NCBI GenBank assembly: GCA_026001225.1
Contig: BNZQ01000001.1
Span: 1-64,000, forward strand
Length of the DNA stretch: 64,000 nucleotides
Source of the DNA: Clostridia bacterium
Lineage (GTDB): Bacteria > Bacillota > Clostridia > Christensenellales > DUVY01
Direction: 5' to 3'
A model generated the notes under the pieces. The model had not been told where the DNA came from. It searched no databases and saw only the letters and a list, made by a program, of their open reading frames with translations. The translations under genes and the position numbers were made by a program. This document shows, piece after piece, positions 7,110-15,329 of this stretch (the first letter of the stretch is position 1; every line of letters starts with the position of its first letter).

Positions 7110-8408
7110 ATGAATCAAAACATGGAAAGCTTATACTTAGACAGACTTATTGACCCCGCGATTGAAACGGCATTGAGTACCGCGGGCTGCGTAGTTATCG
7201 AGGGACCGAAATGGTGCGGTAAAAGTACCACGGCAAAACGCTTTGCCAAAACGGTTGTGGAACTCGCAAAGCCAAGCACATACCGTCAATATAAGTTGTA
7301 TGCCGATTTCGGAGACGATGAATTGCTCCGGGGCGAAAAGCCGCTCCTGTTTGACGAGTGGCAGAAAATACCCGACCTTTGGGATTATATCCGCGCCGAG
7401 ATTGATTCAAAAAGCGGTCAGCGCGGTCAATACATTCTTACCGGCTCCGCCCGTCCGGTAGAGAACGGCGGAAAGGATAACAAAAGGCACAGCGGAACTG
7501 GGCGAATCTTAAAAGTCGTTATGCGCCCGATGTCGCTGTGGGAATCAAAAGACAGCACGGGCGAGGTCAGTCTTTCGGATTTGTTTGACGGGGCGACCCG
7601 CGCCGGCGGTAGGCAAAAACAAACCATTAGAGAAACGGCGTATTTATTATGTCGCGGCGGTTGGCCCGAAACGGTTATCGAGCGGGACAAGGATAAAGCG
7701 TTATTATTATCCGCTAAATATGTTTCCTCTCTGATAGAAACCGACATAGTGGAACTTGACGATATTAAGCGAAATCCGACGCGCGCAAGAGCGATCCTGC
7801 GATCATACGCACGCAATATTTCCGCGCCGGCAAAGTTAACGACTTTGCAACAGGATTTAGAGGTTAATGATTCGGCGTTGGATACGAGAACTTTGGATTC
7901 GTATATAAACGCATTTAAGAAACTGTTTGTTATTGAGGATATAGAGGCTTGGTCTCCGAAGCTCCGCTCGTCTACGGCATTACGCACCGCGGATACGAGG
8001 CAATTTGTTGACCCGGCTATCGCCGCCGCCGTGCTTGGCGCTAAACCGGACGATTTAATTTCAGACCTCAATACCTTCGGGCTGTTGTTTGAATCTATGT
8101 GCATACGCGACCTGCGTGTCTACGCCGAACGCTTGAACGGTAATGTGTTTAATTATCGCGATAAGACGGGACTTGAAGCCGATGCTATTATCCATTTAGA
8201 TAATGGCAAATGGGCGGCTATTGAAGTCAAACTCGGCAGTGACGATGCGATAGAGCAAGGCGCAAAGCACTTGTTAGAGCTTAAAGGCAGAGTAGATACC
8301 GAAAAAATGAAACAACCGTCTTTCTTAATGGTTATGACTGCGTCGCCCTATGCCTACCGCCGTCCCGACGGCGTATACGTAGTGCCGATCGGGTGCTTGA
8401 AAGATTAA
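7110..8408 (+). CDS. AAA+ ATPase with DUF4143 domain (copy 1)
   Basis: A 432-aa P-loop protein of the widespread AAA_14/DUF4143 family. Walker A is VVIEGPKWCGKSTTAKRFAK (about residue 29), Walker B PLLFDEWQKIPDLWDY (about 78), sensor YILTGSARP (about 109), and an Arg-finger-like RHSGTGRI follows. From about residue 200 lies the DUF4143 region. Near residue 350 the pattern GLEADAIIHLDNGKWAAIEV plus K fits the D-x(n)-E-x-K core of PD-(D/E)XK nuclease folds. Cellular role is unknown for the family. It diverges from two XRE repressors. The end YRRPDGVYVVPIGCLKD is shared by copies 2 and 3. Confidence 0.88.
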   Translation: MNQNMESLYLDRLIDPAIETALSTAGCVVIEGPKWCGKSTTAKRFAKTVVELAKPSTYRQYKLYADFGDDELLRGEKPLLFDEWQKIPDLWDYIRAEIDSKSGQRGQYILTGSARPVENGGKDNKRHSGTGRILKVVMRPMSLWESKDSTGEVSLSDLFDGATRAGGRQKQTIRETAYLLCRGGWPETVIERDKDKALLLSAKYVSSLIETDIVELDDIKRNPTRARAILRSYARNISAPAKLTTLQQDLEVNDSALDTRTLDSYINAFKKLFVIEDIEAWSPKLRSSTALRTADTRQFVDPAIAAAVLGAKPDDLISDLNTFGLLFESMCIRDLRVYAERLNGNVFNYRDKTGLEADAIIHLDNGKWAAIEVKLGSDDAIEQGAKHLLELKGRVDTEKMKQPSFLMVMTASPYAYRRPDGVYVVPIGCLKD

Positions 8409-8538
8409 CGGATTCAAATTCTATTGATAATATTGAAATCAATATGGTGACGGACACGGTAGCGATGTACGTTCTATGCTTTGAAAAGTAAAGAACTTTT
8501 CAAGTGAACTATGTTCGACTTTGTGATAATGCTATTGA

Positions 8539-8934
8539 TTATTTTTTAGTAAAAGCGGCAGACCTATGTGTCATCCGGTATTTATGCGGAGGTAAACCGT
8601 AATAGCTTTTAAATACGGACATGAAGCGGCTGGGTGATTCATAGCCTAATTCGTCAGCGATATCGAGGAGACTGAAATCGGTTTTGGTCAGCATGGATTC
8701 TGCCGCAGTCATACGGTTCTCGGTCAGAATTTCCAAAAGGGATTTATCAGTATGGTTTTTAAATAACCGATATAAATGACGATAACTGTATCCCGAGTAT
8801 TTTACAAGTGCAGGGATTCCGATTTTTAGTGCTTCCTGTGATTTGAACGTGTACGGAATGGCTTTACGGAATACGTTTTGGGCATAAAACCGATGCTTCG
8901 CGCGGGCTTTGAGCAAGTCGTCGTTTCGCCGCAT
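8539..8934 (-). pseudogene. AraC-family regulator, C-terminal fragment
   Basis: The 131 codons contain only the AraC DNA-binding domain: first HTH around YSGYSYRHLYRLFKNHTDKS, second HTH ending LDIADELGYESPSRFMSVFK and YYGLPPHKYRMTHR. No N-terminal sensor domain is present. The first ~20 residues (before about 8880) overlap an oppositely oriented, GC-richer fragment, so the natural 5' part was probably lost by recombination near 8880. It is likely non-functional, although an isolated DNA-binding domain cannot be excluded. Confidence 0.6.
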
Positions 8935-9096
8935 ATCGATACGTCCGGTAAGATAACACGCGCGTTGGGCGGCTATCGGAACGCTTTCGGCGGCGTTTTC
9001 GCCGCACGTTTCGCCGTTGCGTCGGATTGGATGCTTGCGGAAAAGCCCGACGGAACGGGCGGAACCTATTTCTTAAAGAGAAAAATCAATTTTTAA
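8878..9096 (+). pseudogene. 3' fragment of an unrecognised gene
   Basis: A 72-codon frame with protein-like residues (VSPHIDTSGKITRALGGYRN, then DWMLAEKPDGTGGTYFLKRK) and higher GC than the AraC fragment it abuts. The apparent start lies inside foreign sequence, so this is probably the C-terminal end of a gene cut at about 8880-8935. I do not recognise the family. Confidence 0.35.
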
Positions 9097-9108
9097 CGGG
9101 CTCATCGG

Positions 9109-10002
9109 TTAATCGGCGGTTACCTTGTTTTGAGACGAACCGCGTTTTGCGAACTCCTTTGGGGTTAAGGAAACGGCGCGTTTGAAAGCGGCGGTGAAAT
9201 AGGCGGAGGAATCGAAATTTAAGAGATAGGCGATTTCCTTTACGGTATGCTTTCCCGAGAGGAGCAGCTTTTTACTTTCCTCGATTTTCAGATACAGAAA
9301 GTAATTCATAATCGTGCGGTCCGTGTTCTTTTTGAATTGTGTGCAGAGAAAGGTCTTGCCGTAATTGAATTTGGCGCACACGTCGGTCAACGAAAGCTTT
9401 TCGTAGAGGTTTTCCCGCAAATATCGGACAACCATGGTTTCGATTTGGCGGGAACGGGCTGCGGGATCGACGAAAGCTTCGGTTTGCGCGGTCTTTAAAC
9501 GGTCGCGCATGGAGAGAATCAGGAACTGTTCCAGATAAGTGCGGATCATCTGCTGTCCGCCGAGGTTGGGGCTTTCGACCGATTCCAATTTTCTCAAATC
9601 GGGGTTGAAATCATACAGGCGGAAGGTCTGTTTCGCCTCGGACAAAATATTGCGCAGCAGCGCGTCGCGCTCGGCGGCGACCTCGAATTGTTTTTCGGCA
9701 AAGAAAGCCATAGCGGGGGATTTACACACGAACGCAACGATCAGGATTTGGGGCGAAGCGTTGCCCGACGTGCGGATTTTGTGGAATTCGCCGGGCTTGT
9801 GAAACAGGACGTTGCCCGGTATTAGCCGGATATCCGTATCGCCGCGCGTGCAGATCGCCTCGCCCCGCTCCGCATAGACAAGCTCCCAAAAATCGTGCGT
9901 TTCGCCCGCGAAAACGTACCCCGCGGGAAACCGCGGAAAATGCACGGTTACGATTCGGTCGACCACGATCAGGTTTTCGATTTTATGCTTGTAAAATCTC
10001 AT
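9109..10002 (-). CDS. AraC-family transcriptional regulator with cupin sensor domain
   Basis: A 297-aa protein. The N-terminal cupin-like ligand-binding half has HDFWELVYAERGEAICTRGD and LIPGNVLFHKPGEFHKIRT (about 36-80). The C-terminal double HTH is at about 195-290 (SLTDVCAKFNYGKTFLCTQF, then VKEIAYLLNFDSSAYFTAAF and SLTPKEF). It is divergent from the epimerase/dehydrogenase genes at 10185-13127 and probably activates them in response to a sugar. The promoter's -10 ends 7 nt before the ATG and there is no Shine-Dalgarno sequence, so the mRNA should be leaderless. Confidence 0.88.
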   Translation of the reverse strand: MRFYKHKIENLIVVDRIVTVHFPRFPAGYVFAGETHDFWELVYAERGEAICTRGDTDIRLIPGNVLFHKPGEFHKIRTSGNASPQILIVAFVCKSPAMAFFAEKQFEVAAERDALLRNILSEAKQTFRLYDFNPDLRKLESVESPNLGGQQMIRTYLEQFLILSMRDRLKTAQTEAFVDPAARSRQIETMVVRYLRENLYEKLSLTDVCAKFNYGKTFLCTQFKKNTDRTIMNYFLYLKIEESKKLLLSGKHTVKEIAYLLNFDSSAYFTAAFKRAVSLTPKEFAKRGSSQNKVTAD

Positions 10003-10009
10003 ACATAAT

Positions 10010-10038
10010 AGTATACCATAGAATCTTTATAGCCGCAA
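10010..10038 (-). promoter_or_regulatory. Promoter of the AraC gene, leaderless geometry
   Basis: Minus strand: TTGCGG (complement of 10033-10038), 17-nt spacer, TATACT (complement of 10010-10015) with an upstream TG (extended -10). Seven bases separate the -10 from the ATG at 10002. Confidence 0.6.
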
Positions 10039-10119
10039 TAATTTTTATATGGTTTTATTTGCGAACAAAATCTATACTTTTGCGAAAGGAAAAATATCGT
10101 GTTTTCGGAGGAGTTGCGG

Positions 10120-10125
10120 TATAAT
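10120..10125 (+). promoter_or_regulatory. -10 box of the 10185 operon, weak -35
   Basis: TATAAT at 10120-10125 has only TCGTGT at the -35 position (10097-10102). A good -10 with a poor -35 beside a divergent AraC gene is typical of activator-dependent promoters. No clear AraC direct repeat could be assigned. Confidence 0.4.
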
Positions 10126-10184
10126 GAATATACAATCCGATACGGACGCGAATCAAAAAAAATAACTTTTAAGGATGACCCGAC

Positions 10185-11024
10185 ATGAAAAAAGGAATCA
10201 GCATTTGGTCGTTTAAAACGGGAACCCTGGCGGAGGCGTTCGCCTTGGGCAAAAAGGCGGGCTTCGACGGCGTGGAGGTCGCGTTAAACGAGGACGGGGA
10301 GCTCGGTCTTTCCGCGACCGACGCGCAGTTGGCCGGAATCAAACGGCAGGCCGCGGACGCGGGGCTCGAATTGTACAGCGTGGCGACGGGCTTGTATTGG
10401 AAATACTCGCTTACGTCGAATGACAAGGCGCAAAGAGAGAAAGCGAAGTCGATCGTCAGAAAGCAATTGGAAACGGCGGCGGCTTTGGGGTGCGACACGG
10501 TTTTGGTCGTACCGGGGGCGGTGAGCGTTTCGTTCGCGCCGGAGCTCGGCGTCGTACCTTACGACGCGGCGTATGACCGCGCGGGAGAGGCGGTCAAAGA
10601 GCTTGCGCCGTATGCCGAGAAATTAAAGGTCGCTATCGGTTTGGAAAACGTGTGGAACAATTTTCTGCTTTCGCCGTTGGAATTGCGGGACTTTATCGAC
10701 AAAATCGGCAGTCAATACGTCGGCAGTTACTTCGACGTCGGCAACGTCGTGTATACGGGGTATCCCGAACAATGGATCAGGATTTTGGGCAAGCGTATCC
10801 GGAAAGTGCATTTCAAGGATTATCGGCGGGCGGCGGGCGGCGTACACGGGTTCGTGGATCTTTTGGCGGGCGATACGGACTATCCCGCGGTTATGACCGC
10901 ATTGAAAGAGATCGGTTACGGCGGTTGGGTCACGGGCGAGATGCTCCCGGCGTATACGCACCACGCGGAGCAGATTCTGTTCAACACGTGTAATTCGATG
11001 AAACGGATTATCGGCGAGAAATAG
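10185..11024 (+). CDS. Sugar-phosphate isomerase/epimerase, xylose-isomerase-like TIM barrel
   Basis: A 279-aa AP-endonuclease-2/xylose-isomerase-fold enzyme, resembling hexulose-phosphate epimerases. It starts MKKGISIWSFKTGTLAEAF. Metal-binding residues fit IGLENVWNNFLLSPLELRDF (Glu near 154), VGSYFDVGNVVYTGYPEQW (Asp near 187), KVHFKDYRR (His near 214) and a late Glu in WVTGEMLPAY (about 250). It is the first gene of a three-gene operon with two Gfo/Idh/MocA dehydrogenases; such trios carry out oxidation and epimerisation of unusual sugars or cyclitols. The exact substrate cannot be read. Confidence 0.82.
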   Translation: MKKGISIWSFKTGTLAEAFALGKKAGFDGVEVALNEDGELGLSATDAQLAGIKRQAADAGLELYSVATGLYWKYSLTSNDKAQREKAKSIVRKQLETAAALGCDTVLVVPGAVSVSFAPELGVVPYDAAYDRAGEAVKELAPYAEKLKVAIGLENVWNNFLLSPLELRDFIDKIGSQYVGSYFDVGNVVYTGYPEQWIRILGKRIRKVHFKDYRRAAGGVHGFVDLLAGDTDYPAVMTALKEIGYGGWVTGEMLPAYTHHAEQILFNTCNSMKRIIGEK

Positions 11025-11081
11025 GCAAAGTTTTTTCTCCCGCAGGCCCTCTTTCAAAAATTTAAAAAGGAAAGAAACATC

Positions 11082-12071
11082 ATGATCAAAGTAGGCTTAA
11101 TCGGACTCGGCTATATGGGCGGCACGCACGCGGCCGCTTACGGACAGTTGCTGCAAAAACTGAACTTCAGGGTGACGGCCGTGGCCGACCTTGATCAAAG
11201 CAAGGCGGACAAGACGGCCGCGCAGTTCGGCGCGGCGGCGTATTATTCGGGCGACGAATTGTTAAAGCGCGGCGACGTGAACGTCGTCGATATCTGCCTG
11301 CCGACATACCTGCATTACGAGTATGCCGAGAAAGCGATCGGGAAAGGACTCCATGTGTTCGTGGAAAAACCGCTGTGCTTAAATTCGGATGAAGCGAAAA
11401 AATTGACCGGCTATGCCAAACAGAAAAAGGTTTACGCGCAGGTCGGTCAATGTATCCGTTTTTGGGACGAATACGAATACCTAAAAAAGGTGTACGACAA
11501 CAAGGAATTCGGGAAAGTATTGCACGCCAAATTCCGCCGTTTAAGCCCGCGCCCGACGTGGGGTTGGCAGAATTGGCTGATGGACGAGAAAAAGAGCGGC
11601 GGCGCGATGTTGGATCTGCACGTTCACGACGCGGACTATATGCTGTACCTGTTCGGCAAACCCAAAAAGATGAAAGCCTTTCCCAACGTGAGCGGCGAGA
11701 AATGGTCGTCGGTGACGGCGTGCTGCGATTACGGCGATTTCTCGGTGATTTTAGAGGGCAGTTGGGACTACCCGTCCTCGTTCCCGTTCGAGATGAGCTA
11801 TATCGCCGCATTTGAACGGGCGACGGTCATATTCTCCTCTAACCACGGCGTCAAGGTCTGTCCCGCGGGCGGCGAGGCATATACGCCCGCGATACAAAAG
11901 GCGTGCGCGGCGTCGTCGGGCGTGACGGGCGGCAACATATCCGACCTCGGCGGCTATTACAACGAGCTGTACTATTTTCTCGACTGCCTTTCCAAAAAGA
12001 AAAAGCCGGCGAGGGCGCCGCTGTCCGCCGGAACGGAAGCCGTAAAGTTCGTCGAAAAAGAGAAGAAATAA
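11082..12071 (+). CDS. Gfo/Idh/MocA-family oxidoreductase
   Basis: A 329-aa NAD(P)-dependent sugar or inositol dehydrogenase. The N-terminal Rossmann motif is VGLIGLGYMGGTHAAAY (GxGxxG-like). The family signature FVEKPLCLNSDEAKKL (about residue 94) holds the EKP lysine, and GGAMLDLHVHDADYMLYLFG (about 175) gives the catalytic His/Asp region (D-x-x-x-H-D type). AAGGAAAG lies upstream of the ATG. It follows the epimerase by 57 nt and precedes a second family member by 30 nt. Confidence 0.9.
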   Translation: MIKVGLIGLGYMGGTHAAAYGQLLQKLNFRVTAVADLDQSKADKTAAQFGAAAYYSGDELLKRGDVNVVDICLPTYLHYEYAEKAIGKGLHVFVEKPLCLNSDEAKKLTGYAKQKKVYAQVGQCIRFWDEYEYLKKVYDNKEFGKVLHAKFRRLSPRPTWGWQNWLMDEKKSGGAMLDLHVHDADYMLYLFGKPKKMKAFPNVSGEKWSSVTACCDYGDFSVILEGSWDYPSSFPFEMSYIAAFERATVIFSSNHGVKVCPAGGEAYTPAIQKACAASSGVTGGNISDLGGYYNELYYFLDCLSKKKKPARAPLSAGTEAVKFVEKEKK

Positions 12072-12101
12072 CAATATCGCGGAAAAAGAGAAGAAAAGAA
12101 A

Positions 12102-13127
12102 ATGCGTAAACTCAAAATCGGAATCATAGGGTGCGGGGCTATATCTCCTATGCACGCCGTACCCGTCGGACTGTACAAGAACGCGGAGCTTGCCGCCGTG
12201 TGCGATATAAAGAAGGATCGCGCGGACAGGGCCGCCGCAAGGTACGGCGCGAGGGCCTACGGCGACTATATAGAGATGTTAGAAAAAGAGCGGCCCGACG
12301 CGGTTCACGTCTGTCTGCCGCATTACCTGCATACGGTCGTATCCAAGGACGCGCTTTTGCGCGGCGTCAACGTCCTGTGCGAAAAGCCGATGAGCATCGC
12401 TTTAAAGGACGCCGAAGCCAACGTGAAATTGGCCGAGGAGAAAAAGCTGTTGTACGGGATTATCTTTCAATGCCGCTACAACACGGCGAGTCAATTCGTG
12501 AAAAGAAATTTGGATAACGGCCGATTGGGCAAGGTTATATCGGCGCGTTCGGTTTTAACGTGGAACAAGCCGGATAGCTACTACGCCGCATCGGATTGGA
12601 AAGGGACATGGGAAAAGGAGGGCGGCGGCGTGATCATCGACCAGGCGATTCACTCGATTGACCTCGTGAATTGGTTTATCGGCGACGAACCGGTTTCGAT
12701 CGCCGCGAACCTATCCAACCGCAATCACCCCAAAGCGGAGGTCGAGGACACGGGCGAGGGGCTGATCAAATACAAGAACGGCGCGGTTTACGGCTTTTAC
12801 GCGATGAACACCTACGGTTGTGACGAACCGATCGAGATACGGCTGTACTGCGAAAAGGGCAAGGCCGTGTTGTCCTACGAGGCCGCTCAAATAACGTTTA
12901 ACGACGGTAAAACGGAGAGCGTCGTACAGGATATGTCGGACGCGGCGGACTACGGCGCGGGCGCGAAGGATTATTGGGGCTTTCAGCATATTAAACAGAT
13001 ACACAACTTTTACGACTGCCTGTTGAACGGCAAACGGCCCGATATAGATGGGGAAGAGGCTTTGAAGGTGCAGAGGATTGCGGAAGGGATTTACGGAGGG
13101 GCGGCCGGCCCCATCCGCAGGCGGTAG
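12102..13127 (+). CDS. Gfo/Idh/MocA-family oxidoreductase
   Basis: A 341-aa paralogue of the preceding dehydrogenase. N-terminal IGIIGCGAISPMHAVPV, family motif CEKPMSIALKDAEANVKLAE (EKP lysine, about residue 92), and GGGVIIDQAIHSIDLVNWFI (about 170) with the catalytic D-x-x-x-H-x-x-D arrangement. The operon probably ends here; the downstream 350 bases hold only remnants. Paired Gfo/Idh enzymes next to a TIM-barrel epimerase suggest oxidation to a keto-sugar followed by rearrangement and re-reduction. Confidence 0.9.
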   Translation: MRKLKIGIIGCGAISPMHAVPVGLYKNAELAAVCDIKKDRADRAAARYGARAYGDYIEMLEKERPDAVHVCLPHYLHTVVSKDALLRGVNVLCEKPMSIALKDAEANVKLAEEKKLLYGIIFQCRYNTASQFVKRNLDNGRLGKVISARSVLTWNKPDSYYAASDWKGTWEKEGGGVIIDQAIHSIDLVNWFIGDEPVSIAANLSNRNHPKAEVEDTGEGLIKYKNGAVYGFYAMNTYGCDEPIEIRLYCEKGKAVLSYEAAQITFNDGKTESVVQDMSDAADYGAGAKDYWGFQHIKQIHNFYDCLLNGKRPDIDGEEALKVQRIAEGIYGGAAGPIRRR

Positions 13128-13135
13128 TGAAACGC

Positions 13136-13164
13136 TTGCAAACGGTTAAAAAACATGATATAAT
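13136..13164 (+). promoter_or_regulatory. Consensus-like promoter facing a short membrane-peptide frame
   Basis: TTGCAA (13136-13141), 17-nt spacer, TATAAT (13159-13164). Only the 48-codon frame at 13171 follows. The promoter may be a leftover from a deleted gene. Confidence 0.45.
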
Positions 13165-13170
13165 TTTGAC

Positions 13171-13317
13171 ATTGTAATATACAAAATTTTTGCCGAGTTT
13201 TTGATCGTCGCAGGCGCGTTCTTAATCGTTTGGTCGGCGTTTAAATATTGGTACAGAAAGCCGCGCCAAGAGGAACGCTTTATCGAGCTATGGTTGCCGA
13301 TCGTCAAAAAAACATAG
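13171..13317 (+). pseudogene. Short membrane-peptide frame, probable remnant
   Basis: A 48-codon frame without a standard start (it opens with ATT, 6 nt after the -10 box) encodes one hydrophobic segment, FAEFLIVAGAFLIVWSAF, followed by a basic tail (KYWYRKPRQEERF). It may be the C-terminal end of a membrane protein. The family is not recognised. Downstream to 13479 there is no gene. A 39-nt piece at 13418-13456 matches the double-HTH XRE gene at about 50019-50057 with one mismatch, so this stretch is a graveyard of accessory fragments. Confidence 0.3.
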
Positions 13318-13479
13318 CGATGCAAGCAACTTAAATTTTCGGTATCCTTATCGAACACCGCCATGCCATAATCGGCGCGCAGGGTTTTCCATAGCGCCCT
13401 GAACGCTTTAATGGTGTATTCCGCAATAACTTGACGCAGCCTGTCATAGAACGGCGATGGGAATTAACGCCGATTATAG

Positions 13480-14289
13480 TTAATCGCGAGAGTGGTCGCG
13501 TTTTTTAGGGGAATGATGCATATATTGCTTATATGACCTATAAAAACTTACGTAATCGTTAAAACCGCATTTTGTAAAAATTTTTGTAGGTTTTTCTCCT
13601 ATGTTCAATAAAGTCTCGGCATATAGAATTCTTTTGTTTCTTATATAGTTCATAATAGTTACGCCCATTTCAATTTTAAAGACATGAAACAGATATGATT
13701 TGCTTGTAAAGAGATGACCGGCTAATTCCTCTATATTTTTAATTGAATGGAAATTCTCATTTATGTATTCTACGGCGTCATATGTAATTTTTGATAGCGG
13801 GCTATAATTTCCTGATAATTCGCTGTCTTTCAATTTTGAGATATTTAAGAGTAATTCCGTCATTAACGAATTTATAATTAAATCTAAATGCTCATTTTTA
13901 AACCGTTCCGCATAGATGTCGAATCTGTTGAATATGTCGCAGATTAAATCACTTTCATTTAAACTGAAGATTTTAAAAGAATCGAAGCATGCGTTCAACA
14001 AAGGCTTAATTCGGTTGGTTTCATGAAAATTGATTACGTGTCTGTCATAATCTTCATTTTCCGCAAGAGAAATGAAATGGAATTTAGACGGGGGAATAAG
14101 CAACAAGTCATATTCATGCAGTTGGAATTTATTGTTTTCCATGACAAAATCGGCATTTCCCTTTTTTAAAAACAATATTTCATAATGAGTATGCATATGC
14201 CTGTAAAAATCTTTTTTTTTAAGATTCACCGTGTAAGTATGAGCATATCTGAATTGATCTACAGTAACGTCGATACTGAATTTGTTCAT
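13480..14289 (-). CDS. AraC-family regulator, likely controller of the three-copy promoter element
   Basis: A 269-aa AraC protein with the N-terminal cupin segment (about 25-90: YRHMHTHYEILFLKKGNADF, LLLIPPSKFHFISL) and C-terminal double HTH (about 170-265: NIEELAGHLFTSKSYLFHVF, then KIFTKCGFNDYVSFYRSYKQ). A start 48 nt further upstream exists, but TATAAT ends 6 nt before this ATG, so the shorter, leaderless form is preferred. It is AT-richer than the neighbouring cluster. It is divergent from the ABC permeases, and the intergenic region contains the first copy of a 65-bp element repeated before two other cluster genes, so it probably binds there. Confidence 0.87.
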   Translation of the reverse strand: MNKFSIDVTVDQFRYAHTYTVNLKKKDFYRHMHTHYEILFLKKGNADFVMENNKFQLHEYDLLLIPPSKFHFISLAENEDYDRHVINFHETNRIKPLLNACFDSFKIFSLNESDLICDIFNRFDIYAERFKNEHLDLIINSLMTELLLNISKLKDSELSGNYSPLSKITYDAVEYINENFHSIKNIEELAGHLFTSKSYLFHVFKIEMGVTIMNYIRNKRILYAETLLNIGEKPTKIFTKCGFNDYVSFYRSYKQYMHHSPKKRDHSRD

Positions 14290-14295
14290 AAAACT

Positions 14296-14324
14296 ATTAT
14301 AACTCAAAACTGTATTTTTGACAA
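14296..14324 (-). promoter_or_regulatory. Promoter of the second AraC gene, leaderless geometry
   Basis: Minus strand: TTGTCA (complement of 14319-14324), 17-nt spacer, TATAAT (complement of 14296-14301), then 6 nt to the ATG at 14289. Confidence 0.65.
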
Positions 14325-14347
14325 GCATTTTTTGCAATATAAATTCA

Positions 14348-14389
14348 ATATTATTTGAAATTGACTATAAATAATATTTAATGTATAAT
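14348..14389 (+). promoter_or_regulatory. Regulated promoter element, copy 1 (inverted repeat overlapping -35)
   Basis: ATATTATTT (14348-14356), 12-nt gap, AAATAATAT (14369-14377) is a perfect 9-bp inverted repeat centred on the -35 TTGACT (14361-14366). A 17-nt spacer leads to TATAAT (14384-14389). The conserved block begins near 14328 (TTTTTTGCAATATAAATT). Copies 2 and 3 lie at 16269 and 28348. Confidence 0.75.
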
Positions 14390-14402
14390 ATAACAATAAA
14401 TA

Positions 14403-15329
14403 ATGATGAATGGTAACTTGAGGGTAAAGCGCATAAAAGCGGTGAAAAAGTATCTGTTTGTGTTATCGTTAATCGGTATCCAGCTTATTATTTTCGGCGT
14501 TTTCTACATAGGCGTCAACTTTAATTCGATTTTAATGGCGTTTCAAAACGTAAAAGCAGACGGTTCGGTGGTCTATACGTTTGACAATTTCCGCTTGTTT
14601 TTTGAAAACTTTAAAAACACTTCGGGCTTGTGGATTGCGTTGCGTAACACGCTCATATTTTTCTTTTTCGGTTTGGCAATGCTGCCTATTTCGTTTACCA
14701 CGTCGTATTTTATGTACAAAAAGGTTTGGGGACATAAAATTTTCCGCGTTGTATTTTTCTTTCCGACAATTATTTCGAGCGTAGTATGGACAAATATTTA
14801 CATTTATTTTGTTGGGAAAGCAAGCCCGATCGCGGGACTTTTTCAGCAATTAATGGGATTGGAATTCCCACCTTTGTTTTTAGGCGATACGAGATATGCT
14901 ATGGTTTTTGTTGTTTTGTACAGCTTTTGGTTGGGCATTGCCGCCAACTTTATCTTATTCTCCGGCGCCCTTGTCAGAATACCCAGCAGTGTGATAGAAG
15001 CGGGCAAATTAGACGGTATAGGATGGTTTGGGGAATTGACTAAAATTGTCATTCCGTTGGTATGGCCGACGCTGTCAACTATGGTTTTGTTACATTTGAC
15101 CGGAATCTTTACTGCATCGGGCGAAATTCTGCTTTTGACGAACGGCGGTTACGATACTAACACTATATCGTTTTTAATATTTGCAAACGTATATAACGGG
15201 GGCAGCCCGAGTACGTCCGGCACACATCGTTACGCTGCCGCGATAGGGTTGTTCTTTACGGTATTGACGTTTCCGATTTTATTTTTCGTCACTAAATTAC
15301 TAAACAGAGTGGAGGACGTTAAGTACTGA
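14403..15329 (+). CDS. ABC sugar transporter permease (LplB/UgpA type)
   Basis: Inner-membrane permease of the CUT1 family, 308 aa with about six transmembrane helices (LFVLSLIGIQLIIFGVFYIG is the first). The EAA loop contacting the ATPase is at about residues 195-215 (VIEAGKLDGIGWFGELTKIV). It pairs with the next permease, sharing 1 nt at the stop/start. No ATPase gene is present in the cluster, so a shared MsmX-type ATPase elsewhere is likely. No good Shine-Dalgarno sequence precedes the ATG; the mRNA leader would be about 7 nt. A later GTG near the first helix is an alternative start. Confidence 0.88.
   Translation: MMNGNLRVKRIKAVKKYLFVLSLIGIQLIIFGVFYIGVNFNSILMAFQNVKADGSVVYTFDNFRLFFENFKNTSGLWIALRNTLIFFFFGLAMLPISFTTSYFMYKKVWGHKIFRVVFFFPTIISSVVWTNIYIYFVGKASPIAGLFQQLMGLEFPPLFLGDTRYAMVFVVLYSFWLGIAANFILFSGALVRIPSSVIEAGKLDGIGWFGELTKIVIPLVWPTLSTMVLLHLTGIFTASGEILLLTNGGYDTNTISFLIFANVYNGGSPSTSGTHRYAAAIGLFFTVLTFPILFFVTKLLNRVEDVKY

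Larger units (their letters stand above)
6511..8138 (+). repeat. 1.6-kb near-identical direct repeat, left copy
   Basis: Bases 6511-8138 match 62373-64000 at a constant offset of 55,862 with scattered substitutions and very few small indels. The match begins abruptly inside the XRE gene at 6511 and runs past the right edge of the window. The repeat covers part of the XRE gene, its operator, the conserved hairpin and most of the ATPase gene. Confidence 0.85.
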
